From: Shinella sp. XGS7
GTDB taxonomy: Bacteria > Pseudomonadota > Gammaproteobacteria > Burkholderiales > Burkholderiaceae_C
Direction: 5' to 3'
Assembly: GCF_020535565.1 (NCBI RefSeq)
Contig: NZ_CP084758.1
Coordinates: 3,113,001-3,177,000 of the forward strand
DNA: 64,000 nucleotides
The notes under the pieces were generated by a model. It was not told the DNA's origin. It searched no databases and was given only the letters and a program-made list of their open reading frames with translations. The number at the start of each line of letters is the position of its first letter. Position 1 is the first letter of the stretch. A program made the position numbers and the translations under genes. Below are positions 24,934 to 32,909 of the stretch, in pieces.

Positions 24934-26934
24934 TCAGGCCTGGGCCGGCAGGGCCGCCAGTTGCCGGGTGCGTTCGTCTTCGGTGCGCGTCACTTCATCG
25001 GCCTTGATGTAGTAGTCGCGGTGGTAGTTGAAGGTGTGAACGATGGCGGAGATCACCAGCACCGCGAAGGTGATGCCGGCCACCAGCCACATATGCCAGA
25101 TCATCGCGAAGCCGAAGAGCGTGGCCAGGGCGGACAGCACGACGCCGGCGGCGGTGTTCTTGGGCATGTGGATGTCCACGAAGCCGCTGGTAGGACGCTT
25201 GGCGCCGCGGTTCTTCATGTCGTACCAGCCGTCATGATCGTGCACGACGGGCGTGAAGGCGAAATTGTAGTCCGGCGGCGGCGAGGAGGTCGACCATTCC
25301 AGGGTGCGGCCGTCCCACGGGTCGCCGCTGTCGCAGCGCAGCTGGTCGCGCTTCAGGTAGCTGACGACGAGCTGGACGATGAAGGAGCCGATGCCGAGCG
25401 CGATCAGGGCGGCGCCGAAGGCGGCGATGATGAACCAGATCTGCAGCGAGGGGTCCTCGAACTGGCTGACCCGGCGGGTGACGCCCATCAGGCCGAGCAC
25501 ATAGAGCGGCATGAAGGCGAAGAAGAAGCCGATCTGCCAGAACCAGAAGCTCATCTTGCCCCAGAAGGGATCGAGCTTGTAGCCGAAGGCCTTGGGGAAC
25601 CAGTAGACGACGCCCGCCATCAGGCCGAACAGCACGCCGCCGATGATGACGTTGTGGAAGTGGGCGATCAGGAAGAGCGAATTGTGCAGCACGAAGTCGG
25701 CCGGGGGGATGGCGAGCATCACGCCCGTCATGCCGCCGATGACGAAAGTCACCATGAAGCCGACCGTCCACAGCATCGGCACCTCGTAACGGATGCGGCC
25801 GCGATACATGGTGAAGAGCCAGTTGAACATCTTCGCGCCCGTCGGGATCGAGATGATCATGGTCGTGATGCCGAAGAAGGCATTGACCGAGGCGCCCGAG
25901 CCCATCGTGAAGAAGTGGTGCAGCCACACGATGTAGGAGAGGATCATGATCACGCAGGTCGCATAGACCATGGACGTATAGCCGAAGAGGCGCTTGCCGC
26001 AGAAGGTCGCCACCACCTCGGAGAAGATGCCGAAGGCCGGCAGCACGAGGATGTAGACTTCCGGGTGGCCCCAGATCCAGATGAGGTTGATATACATCAT
26101 CGGATTGCCGCCGAGGTCGTTCGTGAAGAAGTTCGTGCCGACATAGCGGTCGAGCGACAGCAGCGCGAGCGTGGCGGTGAGGATCGGGAAGGTCGCGACG
26201 ATCAGGATGTTCGTGCAGAGCGAGGTCCAGGTAAAGACCGGCATCTTCATGAAAGTCATGCCGGGCGCGCGCATCTTCACGATGGTCGCGATCAGGTTGA
26301 TGCCGGAAAGCGTTGTTCCGACGCCCGCCACCTGCAGGCCCCAGATGTAATAGTCGACGCCGACGCCGGGACTGTAGTCCGCGCCCGAAAGCGGCGGATA
26401 GGCCAGCCAGCCGGTGCGCGCGAACTCGCCCACAAACAGCGACATCATGATGATGACGGCGCCGCCCGTCGTCATCCAGAAGGAGAAGTTGTTGAGGAAC
26501 GGGAAGGAGACGTCGCGCGCACCGATCTGCAGCGGCACGACATAGTTCATGAAGCCGGTGACGAAGGGCATCGCCACGAAGAAGATCATGATCACGCCAT
26601 GCGCGGTGAAGATCTGGTCGTAGTGATGCGGGTTGAGGTAGCCTTCGCTGCCGTTGAAGGCGATCGCCTGCTGGATGCGCATCATGATGGCGTCGGCAAA
26701 GCCACGCAGCAGCATGATGATGGCGAGGATGATGTACATGATGCCGATCTTCTTGTGATCGATGCTGGTCAGCCAGTCACGCCACAGCGGGCCCCAGACC
26801 CGGTACTTGGTCATCAGGGCCAGCACCACGGTGCCGCCCAGCACCACCATGGCGAAGGTGGCCCAGATGATGGGATCGTGGGGAATCGCGTCCCAGCCTA
26901 GTCGGCCGAACACGAGATGGTTCAGGTCTTGCAT
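24934..26934 (-). CDS. cyoB: Cytochrome o ubiquinol oxidase subunit I
   Basis: The 666-residue catalytic subunit, which oxidises ubiquinol, reduces O2 to water and pumps protons. The CuB/heme o site is intact: [10 protein letters not shown] (CuB His and the cross-linked Tyr), [10 protein letters not shown] (paired CuB His) and [12 protein letters not shown] (heme ligands). The D-channel region reads [17 protein letters not shown]. The length matches bo3 CyoB. Residues about 1-55 and 570-666 are in native codon style; the core (about 25220-26770) is in alphaproteobacterial style. ATG at 26934; the longer frame upstream covers the cyoA-cyoB gap without family sequence. Confidence 0.95.
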   Translation of the reverse strand: MQDLNHLVFGRLGWDAIPHDPIIWATFAMVVLGGTVVLALMTKYRVWGPLWRDWLTSIDHKKIGIMYIILAIIMLLRGFADAIMMRIQQAIAFNGSEGYLNPHHYDQIFTAHGVIMIFFVAMPFVTGFMNYVVPLQIGARDVSFPFLNNFSFWMTTGGAVIIMMSLFVGEFARTGWLAYPPLSGADYSPGVGVDYYIWGLQVAGVGTTLSGINLIATIVKMRAPGMTFMKMPVFTWTSLCTNILIVATFPILTATLALLSLDRYVGTNFFTNDLGGNPMMYINLIWIWGHPEVYILVLPAFGIFSEVVATFCGKRLFGYTSMVYATCVIMILSYIVWLHHFFTMGSGASVNAFFGITTMIISIPTGAKMFNWLFTMYRGRIRYEVPMLWTVGFMVTFVIGGMTGVMLAIPPADFVLHNSLFLIAHFHNVIIGGVLFGLMAGVVYWFPKAFGYKLDPFWGKMSFWFWQIGFFFAFMPLYVLGLMGVTRRVSQFEDPSLQIWFIIAAFGAALIALGIGSFIVQLVVSYLKRDQLRCDSGDPWDGRTLEWSTSSPPPDYNFAFTPVVHDHDGWYDMKNRGAKRPTSGFVDIHMPKNTAAGVVLSALATLFGFAMIWHMWLVAGITFAVLVISAIVHTFNYHRDYYIKADEVTRTEDERTRQLAALPAQA

Positions 26935-26966
26935 AGCAATTACTCGGAATCTCGGGGTGGGCCGTA

Positions 26967-28037
26967 TCAGCGTTGCAGCTGGGGCTGGGCCGTGGAGCGG
27001 GGGGCGTAGTCGCCGGCGTTCTCGGGCGTGCACAGGGCGGCCACATAGCTGCGCTCCTGCTCGTCATTGCCCCAGGGTTTGCGAGCCAGGCCGTCGATGG
27101 CGCCCTTGCCGCCGCCGCCTGCGGCGTCGATGGCCATCATCTGGGCCATGCACATCTTGCTGCCGTCCACGCAACGGTTGAGCACGGCGTCATAGAGCCC
27201 GTCGTCGACGGAGGCGTAGTAGCGCACCGGCTCCTTGGAGCTCGGCTTTTCGAGCTTGAGATAGGCGTCCCGGTTCAGCGCCGTGCCGTTCTGCTTCACG
27301 CGGGCGATCCAGGCGTCGAAACCGGCCTGGTCGAGCCCGTGGAACTTGAAGCGCATGTGGGAGAAGCCGTCGCCGCTGTAGTTCGACGACAGGCCTTCAT
27401 ATTCGCCGGCCTTGTTGATGACGGCGTGCAGCTTCGTCTCCATGCCCGGCATGGTGTAGATCATGCCGGCGAGCGCGGGAACGTAGAAGGAATTCATCAC
27501 CGAGGAAGCGGTGAGCTTGAAATTGATCGGCACGTCGACCGGCGCGGCCATCTCGTTGACCGTGGCGATGCCGTAGTCCGGGTAGAAGAACAGCCATTTC
27601 CAGTCGAGCGCCACCACCTCGACGGTGATCGGCTTCACCGCGTCCGTGACGGGCCGCGCGGCATCGATCCGGTCGAGCGGGCGGTAGGGATCGAGCTTGT
27701 GGGTGCTGACCCAGGTGATCGCGCCGAGCGCGATGATGATGGCGAGCGGCGCCGACCAGATGATGACTTCGAGGCCGGTGGAGTGGTGCCATTCGGGATC
27801 GTAGGTGGCCGCCGTGTTCGACTGGCGATAGCGCCAGGCAAAGAACAGCGTCAGGAAGATCACGGGCACGATGATCACAAGCATCAGGATCGTCGAGACG
27901 ACGATGAGATCGGCTTGTTGCATGGCAATGTCGCCGGAAGGCTTCATCACCACCAGGTCGCAACCCGCCAGCGGCAGGGCTGCGAACAGCAGGCCGAGGC
28001 GGAGCAAAAGGCTCTTGAGTAGGGGATTGGACGTCAT
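26967..28037 (-). CDS. cyoA: Cytochrome o ubiquinol oxidase subunit II
   Basis: A 356-residue lipoprotein subunit. A type II signal peptide ends in the lipobox LAGC (Cys26), two membrane helices follow (about 40-65 and 88-110), then a periplasmic cupredoxin domain without the CuA cysteines, as expected for a quinol oxidase. Motifs include [40 protein letters not shown] and [12 protein letters not shown]. The C-terminal 80 residues (ending [12 protein letters not shown]) and the N-terminal 35 are native in codon style; the part from about 27210 to 27930 is alphaproteobacterial in style. It is the first gene of cyoABCD-SURF1, divergent from an MFS gene. Confidence 0.94.
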   Translation of the reverse strand: MTSNPLLKSLLLRLGLLFAALPLAGCDLVVMKPSGDIAMQQADLIVVSTILMLVIIVPVIFLTLFFAWRYRQSNTAATYDPEWHHSTGLEVIIWSAPLAIIIALGAITWVSTHKLDPYRPLDRIDAARPVTDAVKPITVEVVALDWKWLFFYPDYGIATVNEMAAPVDVPINFKLTASSVMNSFYVPALAGMIYTMPGMETKLHAVINKAGEYEGLSSNYSGDGFSHMRFKFHGLDQAGFDAWIARVKQNGTALNRDAYLKLEKPSSKEPVRYYASVDDGLYDAVLNRCVDGSKMCMAQMMAIDAAGGGGKGAIDGLARKPWGNDEQERSYVAALCTPENAGDYAPRSTAQPQLQR

Positions 28038-28096
28038 CGGGAAAACCAGACCGGCGGGAAAACGCTAGTTGCGCTACGGGCGCGAATGTATCTTGA

Positions 28097-28110
28097 TTGA
28101 CCCAAATCAA
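28097..28110. promoter_or_regulatory. FNR/Anr-type box between cyoA and the MFS gene
   Basis: TTGACCCAAATCAA matches the FNR consensus TTGAT-N4-ATCAA with one mismatch; a further TTGAT precedes it (TTGATTGACCCAAATCAA is itself imperfectly palindromic). It lies 60 bp before the cyoA start and 31 bp before the MFS start, in the 103-bp divergent promoter. Which gene it controls cannot be told; oxygen-dependent repression of cyo would fit. Confidence 0.6.
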
Positions 28111-28140
28111 CGATTGGACATTTTGTCCCAGGCAGGAGAC

Positions 28141-29457
28141 ATGGACAGCATCACCACCCTCAATGCCCCCCACTCGTCTCAGGGTCGTTCGGACACCCCG
28201 GACAGCCTGGCGCCGGGGGATATCGCGGTCGGCGTGATTATCGGTCGCGCCTCGGAGTACTTCGATTTCTTCGTCTACGGCATCGCCTCGGTGCTGGTCT
28301 TCCCGGCCGTCTTCTTCCCGCATATGGGGCGGCTGGAAGGCATCCTGCATGCCTTTGCGCTGTTTGCCCTGGCCTTCATCGTCCGGCCCCTGGGCACCCT
28401 GGTGGGCATGGAGATCCAGCGCCGCTACGGGCGCAGCTTCAAGATGACGGCGGCGCTCTTCCTGCTGGGCAGCTCCACGGCCGGCATGGCCCTGCTGCCC
28501 AGCTACCAGAGCGCAGGCGCCTTTGCCATCCTGATGCTGGGCCTGTGCCGGGTGGGTCAGGGTCTGGCCCAGGGCGGCTCATGGGATGGTCTGCCTTCCC
28601 TGCTGGCGCTGAACGCGCCGCCGCAGCGCCGCGGCTGGTACGCCATGCTGGGCCAGCTGGGTGCGCCTCTGGGCTTCCTGATCGCGGCCGGCATCTTCGC
28701 CTACCTCTGGACCCATCTGTCCAGCAACGACTTCCTGGAGTGGGGCTGGCGCTATCCCTTCTTCGCGGCCTTTGCCATCAATGTGGTGGCCCTGTTCGCC
28801 CGCCTGCGCCTGGTCGTGACGCACGAGTACGAGCGCGAGCTGGGTGAGCATGAGCTGGAGCCCTGCGATGTGGAGGACTTGATCCGCGAGCAGGGCAGCA
28901 CGGTGGTGATCGGCGCCTTCGCGGCCCTGGCCAGCTATGCGCTCTTCCACATCGTCACGGTCTTCCCCCTGTCCTGGGTGATGCTGCATGACAGCCAGGA
29001 GGTGGGGGCCTTCCTGGGCATCCAGGTGGTGGGTGCCTGCCTGGCGGCGGCGGCCATGCCGCTCTCGGGCGTGCTGGCCGACCGCATCGGCCGGCGCAAC
29101 ACCCTGGGCAGCCTGGCCGTGGCCATCGGTCTGTTCAGCCTGGCCACACCCTGGCTGCTGGACGGCGGGCCGCGCGGCCAGGACCTGTTCATCCTCTTCG
29201 GCTTTGTGCTGCTGGGCCTGTCCTACGGCCAGTCCTCCGGCGCGGTGACGTCCAACTTCCCGCCCCGCCTGCGCTACACCGGCGCGGCCCTGACGGCCGA
29301 TCTGGCCTGGCTGGTGGGCGCGGCCTTCGCGCCCCTGGTGGCCTTGGGCCTCTCGGCACGCTACGGCCTGATCGCGGTGACGGTCTACCTGCTCTCGGGC
29401 GCCGCCTGCACCCTGCTGGCTCTGCGCATCAACCGCGCCCTGGCCCAGCGGGACTGA
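28141..29457 (+). CDS. MFS transporter (metabolite:H+ symporter type)
   Basis: A 438-residue, 12-helix major facilitator. It resembles the sugar/metabolite:H+ symporter branch (ProP/KgtP/ShiA type): GRASEYFDFFVYGIASVLVFP at the start of helix 1, RPLGTLVGMEIQRRYGRSFKM in the helix 2-3 loop, GLCRVGQGLAQGGSWDGLPS in helix 4, and VLADRIGRRNTL between helices 8 and 9. The substrate, perhaps an organic acid, is not evident. AGGAGA lies 5-10 nt before the ATG at 28141. It is divergent from cyoA and ends in a strong terminator. Confidence 0.88.
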   Translation: MDSITTLNAPHSSQGRSDTPDSLAPGDIAVGVIIGRASEYFDFFVYGIASVLVFPAVFFPHMGRLEGILHAFALFALAFIVRPLGTLVGMEIQRRYGRSFKMTAALFLLGSSTAGMALLPSYQSAGAFAILMLGLCRVGQGLAQGGSWDGLPSLLALNAPPQRRGWYAMLGQLGAPLGFLIAAGIFAYLWTHLSSNDFLEWGWRYPFFAAFAINVVALFARLRLVVTHEYERELGEHELEPCDVEDLIREQGSTVVIGAFAALASYALFHIVTVFPLSWVMLHDSQEVGAFLGIQVVGACLAAAAMPLSGVLADRIGRRNTLGSLAVAIGLFSLATPWLLDGGPRGQDLFILFGFVLLGLSYGQSSGAVTSNFPPRLRYTGAALTADLAWLVGAAFAPLVALGLSARYGLIAVTVYLLSGAACTLLALRINRALAQRD

Positions 29458-29479
29458 AATCACCGCAGCCCGGAAGAAC

Positions 29480-29503
29480 CGGCCCCGCGGGGCCGTTTTT
29501 CTT
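29480..29503 (+). terminator. Rho-independent terminator after MFS gene
   Basis: The 16-bp palindrome CGGCCCCGCGGGGCCG (29480-29495) is followed by TTTTTCTT. It lies 22 nt after the MFS stop and just before the convergent dioxygenase gene. Confidence 0.9.
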
Positions 29504-29510
29504 GGTGGCT

Positions 29511-30343
29511 TCAGGCGGAGGGCAGGGCGCCGAAGCGGAAGCTCGAGGCCGTGACCCCGCCCATGAAGTCCGGCTCGTGGTAGACCAGGGCGCCGGCCCC
29601 GCCCTCGGCGGCGCCCACGGCCACCATCAGGGGCAGCAAATGGTCCTCGCGGGGGTGGGCCTGGCGGGCCGCCGGGGCGTCGCTCCAGTGCAACAAGGCT
29701 TCGCTGCGCCCCTCGGGAGTTTCCCGCAGCAGGGCCTGCTGCAGCCAGGCGTCGAACTGGCCGGAGGCCTGGCGGGCCGCGGGGCCGAAGGCGCGCAGAT
29801 TGTGATAACTCAGCCCGCTGCCCACGATCAACACCCCCTCATCGCGCAGCGGCGCCAGGGCCCGCCCCAGGGCCAGATGCTGGGCCGGGTCGTAGGCGCG
29901 CTGCAGCGAGAGCTGGACCAGGGGCACATCGGCCTCGGGGTACATGGGGAACATGGTGGTGAAGGCACCGTGGTCGAAGCCCTGGCGCTCGTTCAGCGCC
30001 GTGGGCAGACGGGCGGCTTCCAGCCGCGCCGCCACCTCGCGGGCCAGGGCCGGCTCGCCCGGGGCCGGGTAGCGGATCTGGTAGGTGTGGGGGGGAAGCC
30101 GCCGTAGTCGTAGACCATGCCCGGCTGCTCGGCCGCCATCAGCTCGAAGCGCTCCGCCTCCCAGTGGCCCGAGATCATCAGCACCGCGCGGGGCTTGCGG
30201 CCCAGTTCCTCGGGAATGCGCTTGAGCGAGGCCTCGAGCTGATGGAAATGCTGGCGGAAAGGACCGTCCATATAGGGCCAGGGGCCGCCGCCATGGGAGA
30301 GGAAGTAGGTGGGGAGTCGCTGGGAACTGTGAGCGGTCGTCAT
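29511..30343 (-). pseudogene. LigB/DODA-family extradiol dioxygenase, frameshifted
   Basis: A class III extradiol dioxygenase (4,5-DOPA dioxygenase / YgiD type) split by a single-base shift. The first part, in frame from the ATG at 30343, gives LPTYFLSHGGGPWPYMDGP, PRAVLMISGHWE and MVYDYGGFPP. The sequence then continues in another frame as TYQIRYPAPGEPALAREVA, then GVLIVGSGLSYHNLRAF and HPREDHLLPLMVAVGAAEG to the stop at 29511. The junction is a run of seven G (plus strand 30089-30095); eight would restore the family-typical GGFPPHTYQIRYP. The metal ligands (HGG, SGHWE, REDHLLPL) are present. Either a sequencing error in a homopolymer or a recent inactivating deletion. Confidence 0.88.
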
Positions 30344-30458
30344 GGAACACCTCGGGAAAGGGCTTGGCTTTCAGTGTGCGTCCAGCCCCGCGGGCCGGGG
30401 CCGAAGCGGCTTGAGCGCAGCATTCAAAAAATGCAAAGCAGGGGTCCAGAAGGCACAA

Positions 30459-30480
30459 AGCCCGACCGGGCGGTCGGGCT
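30459..30480 (-). terminator. Terminator hairpin downstream of the small ORF at 30522
   Basis: On the minus strand AGCCCGACC - GCCC - GGTCGGGCT form a perfect 9-bp stem followed by TTGTG. It lies 42 nt after the stop of the minus-strand gene at 30522-30776, upstream of the dioxygenase gene. The rest of 30344-30521 holds no other recognisable feature. Confidence 0.6.
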
Positions 30481-30521
30481 CGTGGCCGGCGAGGCGCCCG
30501 GATGGGGCGCCGGGGACGCGA

Positions 30522-30776
30522 TCAGTCCATCCAGCTCTTGCGGGCGGCGCGCTGCAGCGAGGCGGCCAGCTCGGGGCGGGTGCTGCGGCTGCGTTCGGCC
30601 AGCTCGCTCAGGGCGCTGCGGGCGCGGCTTTCGCCAATGACTTCCAGCGCACGCCACAGGCTGTGGCCCAGGCTCAGGCCCAGGTCCACCAGGCGCTCGC
30701 CACCGGCACGGGCGGCACGGACGCGGGCGGCGTCGGCGGGCATGACATGGAGGGGGAGCGCGGTGCTGGTGGACAT
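30522..30776 (-). CDS. Small conserved-looking protein of unknown function
   Basis: An 84-residue protein, probably all helical and cytoplasmic: SLGHSLWRALEVIGESRARSA in the middle, then LAERSRSTRPELAASLQRAAR. It is Ala/Arg/Leu-rich, with no cysteine, signal peptide or membrane helix. GAAAGGAAA lies just upstream of the ATG at 30776, which supports translation. It is divergent from the LysR gene (156 bp between starts), the usual arrangement for a target of a LysR regulator, and it has its own terminator. Family not recognised. Confidence 0.65.
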   Translation of the reverse strand: MSTSTALPLHVMPADAARVRAARAGGERLVDLGLSLGHSLWRALEVIGESRARSALSELAERSRSTRPELAASLQRAARKSWMD

Positions 30777-30932
30777 GGTGATTTCCTTTCGGGGCTTGTG
30801 GCCTGGCAGGATACCGACCGGCATCCCGTGGTCGAGATATTGCGGTTTCTACGTAGCTTTATCCAATTGCATTGCCGAATCCGGCCATCACTGCCGCGAA
30901 TGACCCGTGAAGAATTTCGCTAGCATCGGTCC

Positions 30933-31952
30933 ATGAGCACCCCGCGCCCTGTCAACTTCCGCACCCTGGACCTGAACCTGCTGCGCGTCTTCGACATGGT
31001 GATGACCGAGCGCCACGTCACCCGCGCCGCCGCCCGCCTGGCCATCACCCAGCCCGCCGTGAGCAATGCCTTGCGCCGCCTGCGCGAGGCCACCAATGAG
31101 GAGCTCTTCATCCCGGCCTCGCACGGCGTGATCCCCACCGCCCATGCCGAGCTGCTCTGGCCCATCGTGCGCCAGGCCCTGGCCAGCCTGCAGCAGGCCT
31201 TCGAGCCCCAGGATTTCGATCCGCTGCAGGCGCGCGGGGTGAGCTTCACCGTGGCCATGGCCGATGCCACGGCCGCGCTCTTCGTGCCGGCCCTGGCGCG
31301 GCGCTTCCAGCGCGACGGCGTGCAGGTGGCCCTGCGCGTGGTGCCCCTGAGCACCCGCGATCCGCGCGAGATGCTGGAGCAGGGCCGCGCCGAGGTGGCC
31401 GTAGGTTTCTTCCCCGAGCTGCCCGGTCTGCTGCAGGCCGAGGGCGAAGCCAGCCTGTTCCGGCGCAGCGAGCTTTATCACACGGCCTATGTCTGCGTGA
31501 TGCGGGCCCAGCACCCCCTGGCCGCGCCCGGCGCGCTCAGCCTGGACGCCTACTGCGCGGCCCGCCATCTGCGGGTGAGTTTTGCCGGGCGGCCGCGCGG
31601 CTTTGTGGATGAGGCCCTGGCCCGCATCGGCCGCCTGCGCCAGGTGGACATGACGGTGAACAGCTATTTCACGGCCGGGCTCAGCGTGCAGCAGTCCGAT
31701 CTGCTCACCGTGCTGCCCAGCAGCTTCGTGCCCGCCATGGGCTTTGGCGAGCGCCTGGCGGTGCGCGGCCTGCCCTTCGAGCTGCTGGGCATCGAGATCA
31801 GCCAGGTCTGGCATGCCCGCCATGAGCTGGAACCCGCCCAGCGCTGGCTGCGCGGCGTGCTGCAGACCCTGGGCGGCGAGATTGCGCAAGGGGCGGCCGC
31901 AGCCGCCCGGGGGCCGGCCGGCTCGCCTCCCGCTCAGCCGCCGGCCAGCTGA
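30933..31952 (+). CDS. LysR family transcriptional regulator
   Basis: A 339-residue LTTR. An N-terminal winged helix-turn-helix (NLLRVFDMVMTERHVTRAAA, then LAITQPAVSNALRRLREAT, residues about 14-60) is followed by a linker helix and a substrate-binding effector domain (about 100-310). The C-terminal 20 residues are Ala/Pro-rich. The 156 bp upstream, shared with the divergent small ORF at 30776, are relatively AT-rich (GAGATATTGCGGTTTCTACG and onward) and probably hold its operator. Its ligand is unknown. Its 3' end overlaps the convergent lipoprotein gene by 19 bp. Confidence 0.9.
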   Translation: MSTPRPVNFRTLDLNLLRVFDMVMTERHVTRAAARLAITQPAVSNALRRLREATNEELFIPASHGVIPTAHAELLWPIVRQALASLQQAFEPQDFDPLQARGVSFTVAMADATAALFVPALARRFQRDGVQVALRVVPLSTRDPREMLEQGRAEVAVGFFPELPGLLQAEGEASLFRRSELYHTAYVCVMRAQHPLAAPGALSLDAYCAARHLRVSFAGRPRGFVDEALARIGRLRQVDMTVNSYFTAGLSVQQSDLLTVLPSSFVPAMGFGERLAVRGLPFELLGIEISQVWHARHELEPAQRWLRGVLQTLGGEIAQGAAAAARGPAGSPPAQPPAS

Positions 31953-32824
31953 CGGAAGTCGCTTTCCCAGCCGGCCAGGGTGCGCTGGGCGCGCTCGCGC
32001 TGGGCCGCCGTGGTGGCGCGGTGCAGGCGCGCGAAGCTCTCGCAGCCCTCGCGCTGCAGGGCCTGCAGATAGCGCTGGCGGGCGGGTTCCTGGGGCCCGC
32101 CCTGGATCAGGCGCTGCACGAAGTCGCGCAGCAGGCGCGCGCGCAGCTCGGGCTCGGGGCGCTCCTGCTGCAGGCGGCGCAGCAGTTGCAGCAGCTCACG
32201 CTGGCGCAACAGCCGCTCCTGGTAGCTGCGCTGCGGGTCGAAGCTCTGGGCCTGGGCCAGGCCCTCGCGCAGGGCGGCGCGCTGCGGCTCGTCCAGCCGG
32301 CCATAGAGCATCTCGGCCCGTTCCTGGGCCTGCTTGAGGCGCAGCTCGCGGCGCTGCTCGGGCGTGATGTCCAGCCACTCGGCCTTCCACTTCTCGTCGG
32401 CCACGCGCTGCTTGCGCTCCAGGTGCTGCAGCTGCTCGGCGCTCAGCTCGCCGGCCATCCAGAGCAGGGGCCAGTTCGCCGGCTCCAGCAGGGGCGTCTC
32501 CACGGTGGCACGCAGCTGGTCCACGGCCTTGCAGATCGACTCGGCGCCGAGATCAGGCTGGGCCAGCAGGGGGCGCAGGCGCTGCAGCTCATCGGCATAA
32601 CGCGGCAGCTGGGTGCGCCGGTGCCAGCTCATGAACTGGGCCAGGCCCTCGCGCACCCGGGGCGCCTGCTCGCTGCTGAAGTCCAGATAGCTATCCAGAC
32701 GCCAGTACAGCAGGGTGTCGGCCTGGCCATAGGCCAGGCGCAGGGTGCTGGCGCAGCCGGCCAGCAGCAGGCTCAGGCACAGGGCCAGGAACAGGGCGCA
32801 GGGGCGGCTAAGAGGCAGGCGCAT
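31934..32824 (-). CDS. DUF6279-type lipoprotein
   Basis: A 296-residue lipoprotein: a signal peptide with lipobox LAGC (near residue 24), then a helical, Gln/Glu/Arg-rich periplasmic domain with LRLAYGQADTLLYWRLDSYLD and the DFSSEQAPRVREGLAQFMSWHR segment typical of DUF6279 proteins. Function unknown. The ATG at 32824 is chosen; an upstream in-frame TTG would add five residues. The gene's 3' end overlaps the LysR 3' end. Confidence 0.82.
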   Translation of the reverse strand: MRLPLSRPCALFLALCLSLLLAGCASTLRLAYGQADTLLYWRLDSYLDFSSEQAPRVREGLAQFMSWHRRTQLPRYADELQRLRPLLAQPDLGAESICKAVDQLRATVETPLLEPANWPLLWMAGELSAEQLQHLERKQRVADEKWKAEWLDITPEQRRELRLKQAQERAEMLYGRLDEPQRAALREGLAQAQSFDPQRSYQERLLRQRELLQLLRRLQQERPEPELRARLLRDFVQRLIQGGPQEPARQRYLQALQREGCESFARLHRATTAAQRERAQRTLAGWESDFRQLAGG

Positions 32825-32909
32825 GCAGGAGGCTGGCAAACCACGACAGGCCCCACCCTAGCAGAAGTGCAGGGCGGCTGCTTTCGCCGCCGAGCCTGGC
32901 CGGGCCGGC

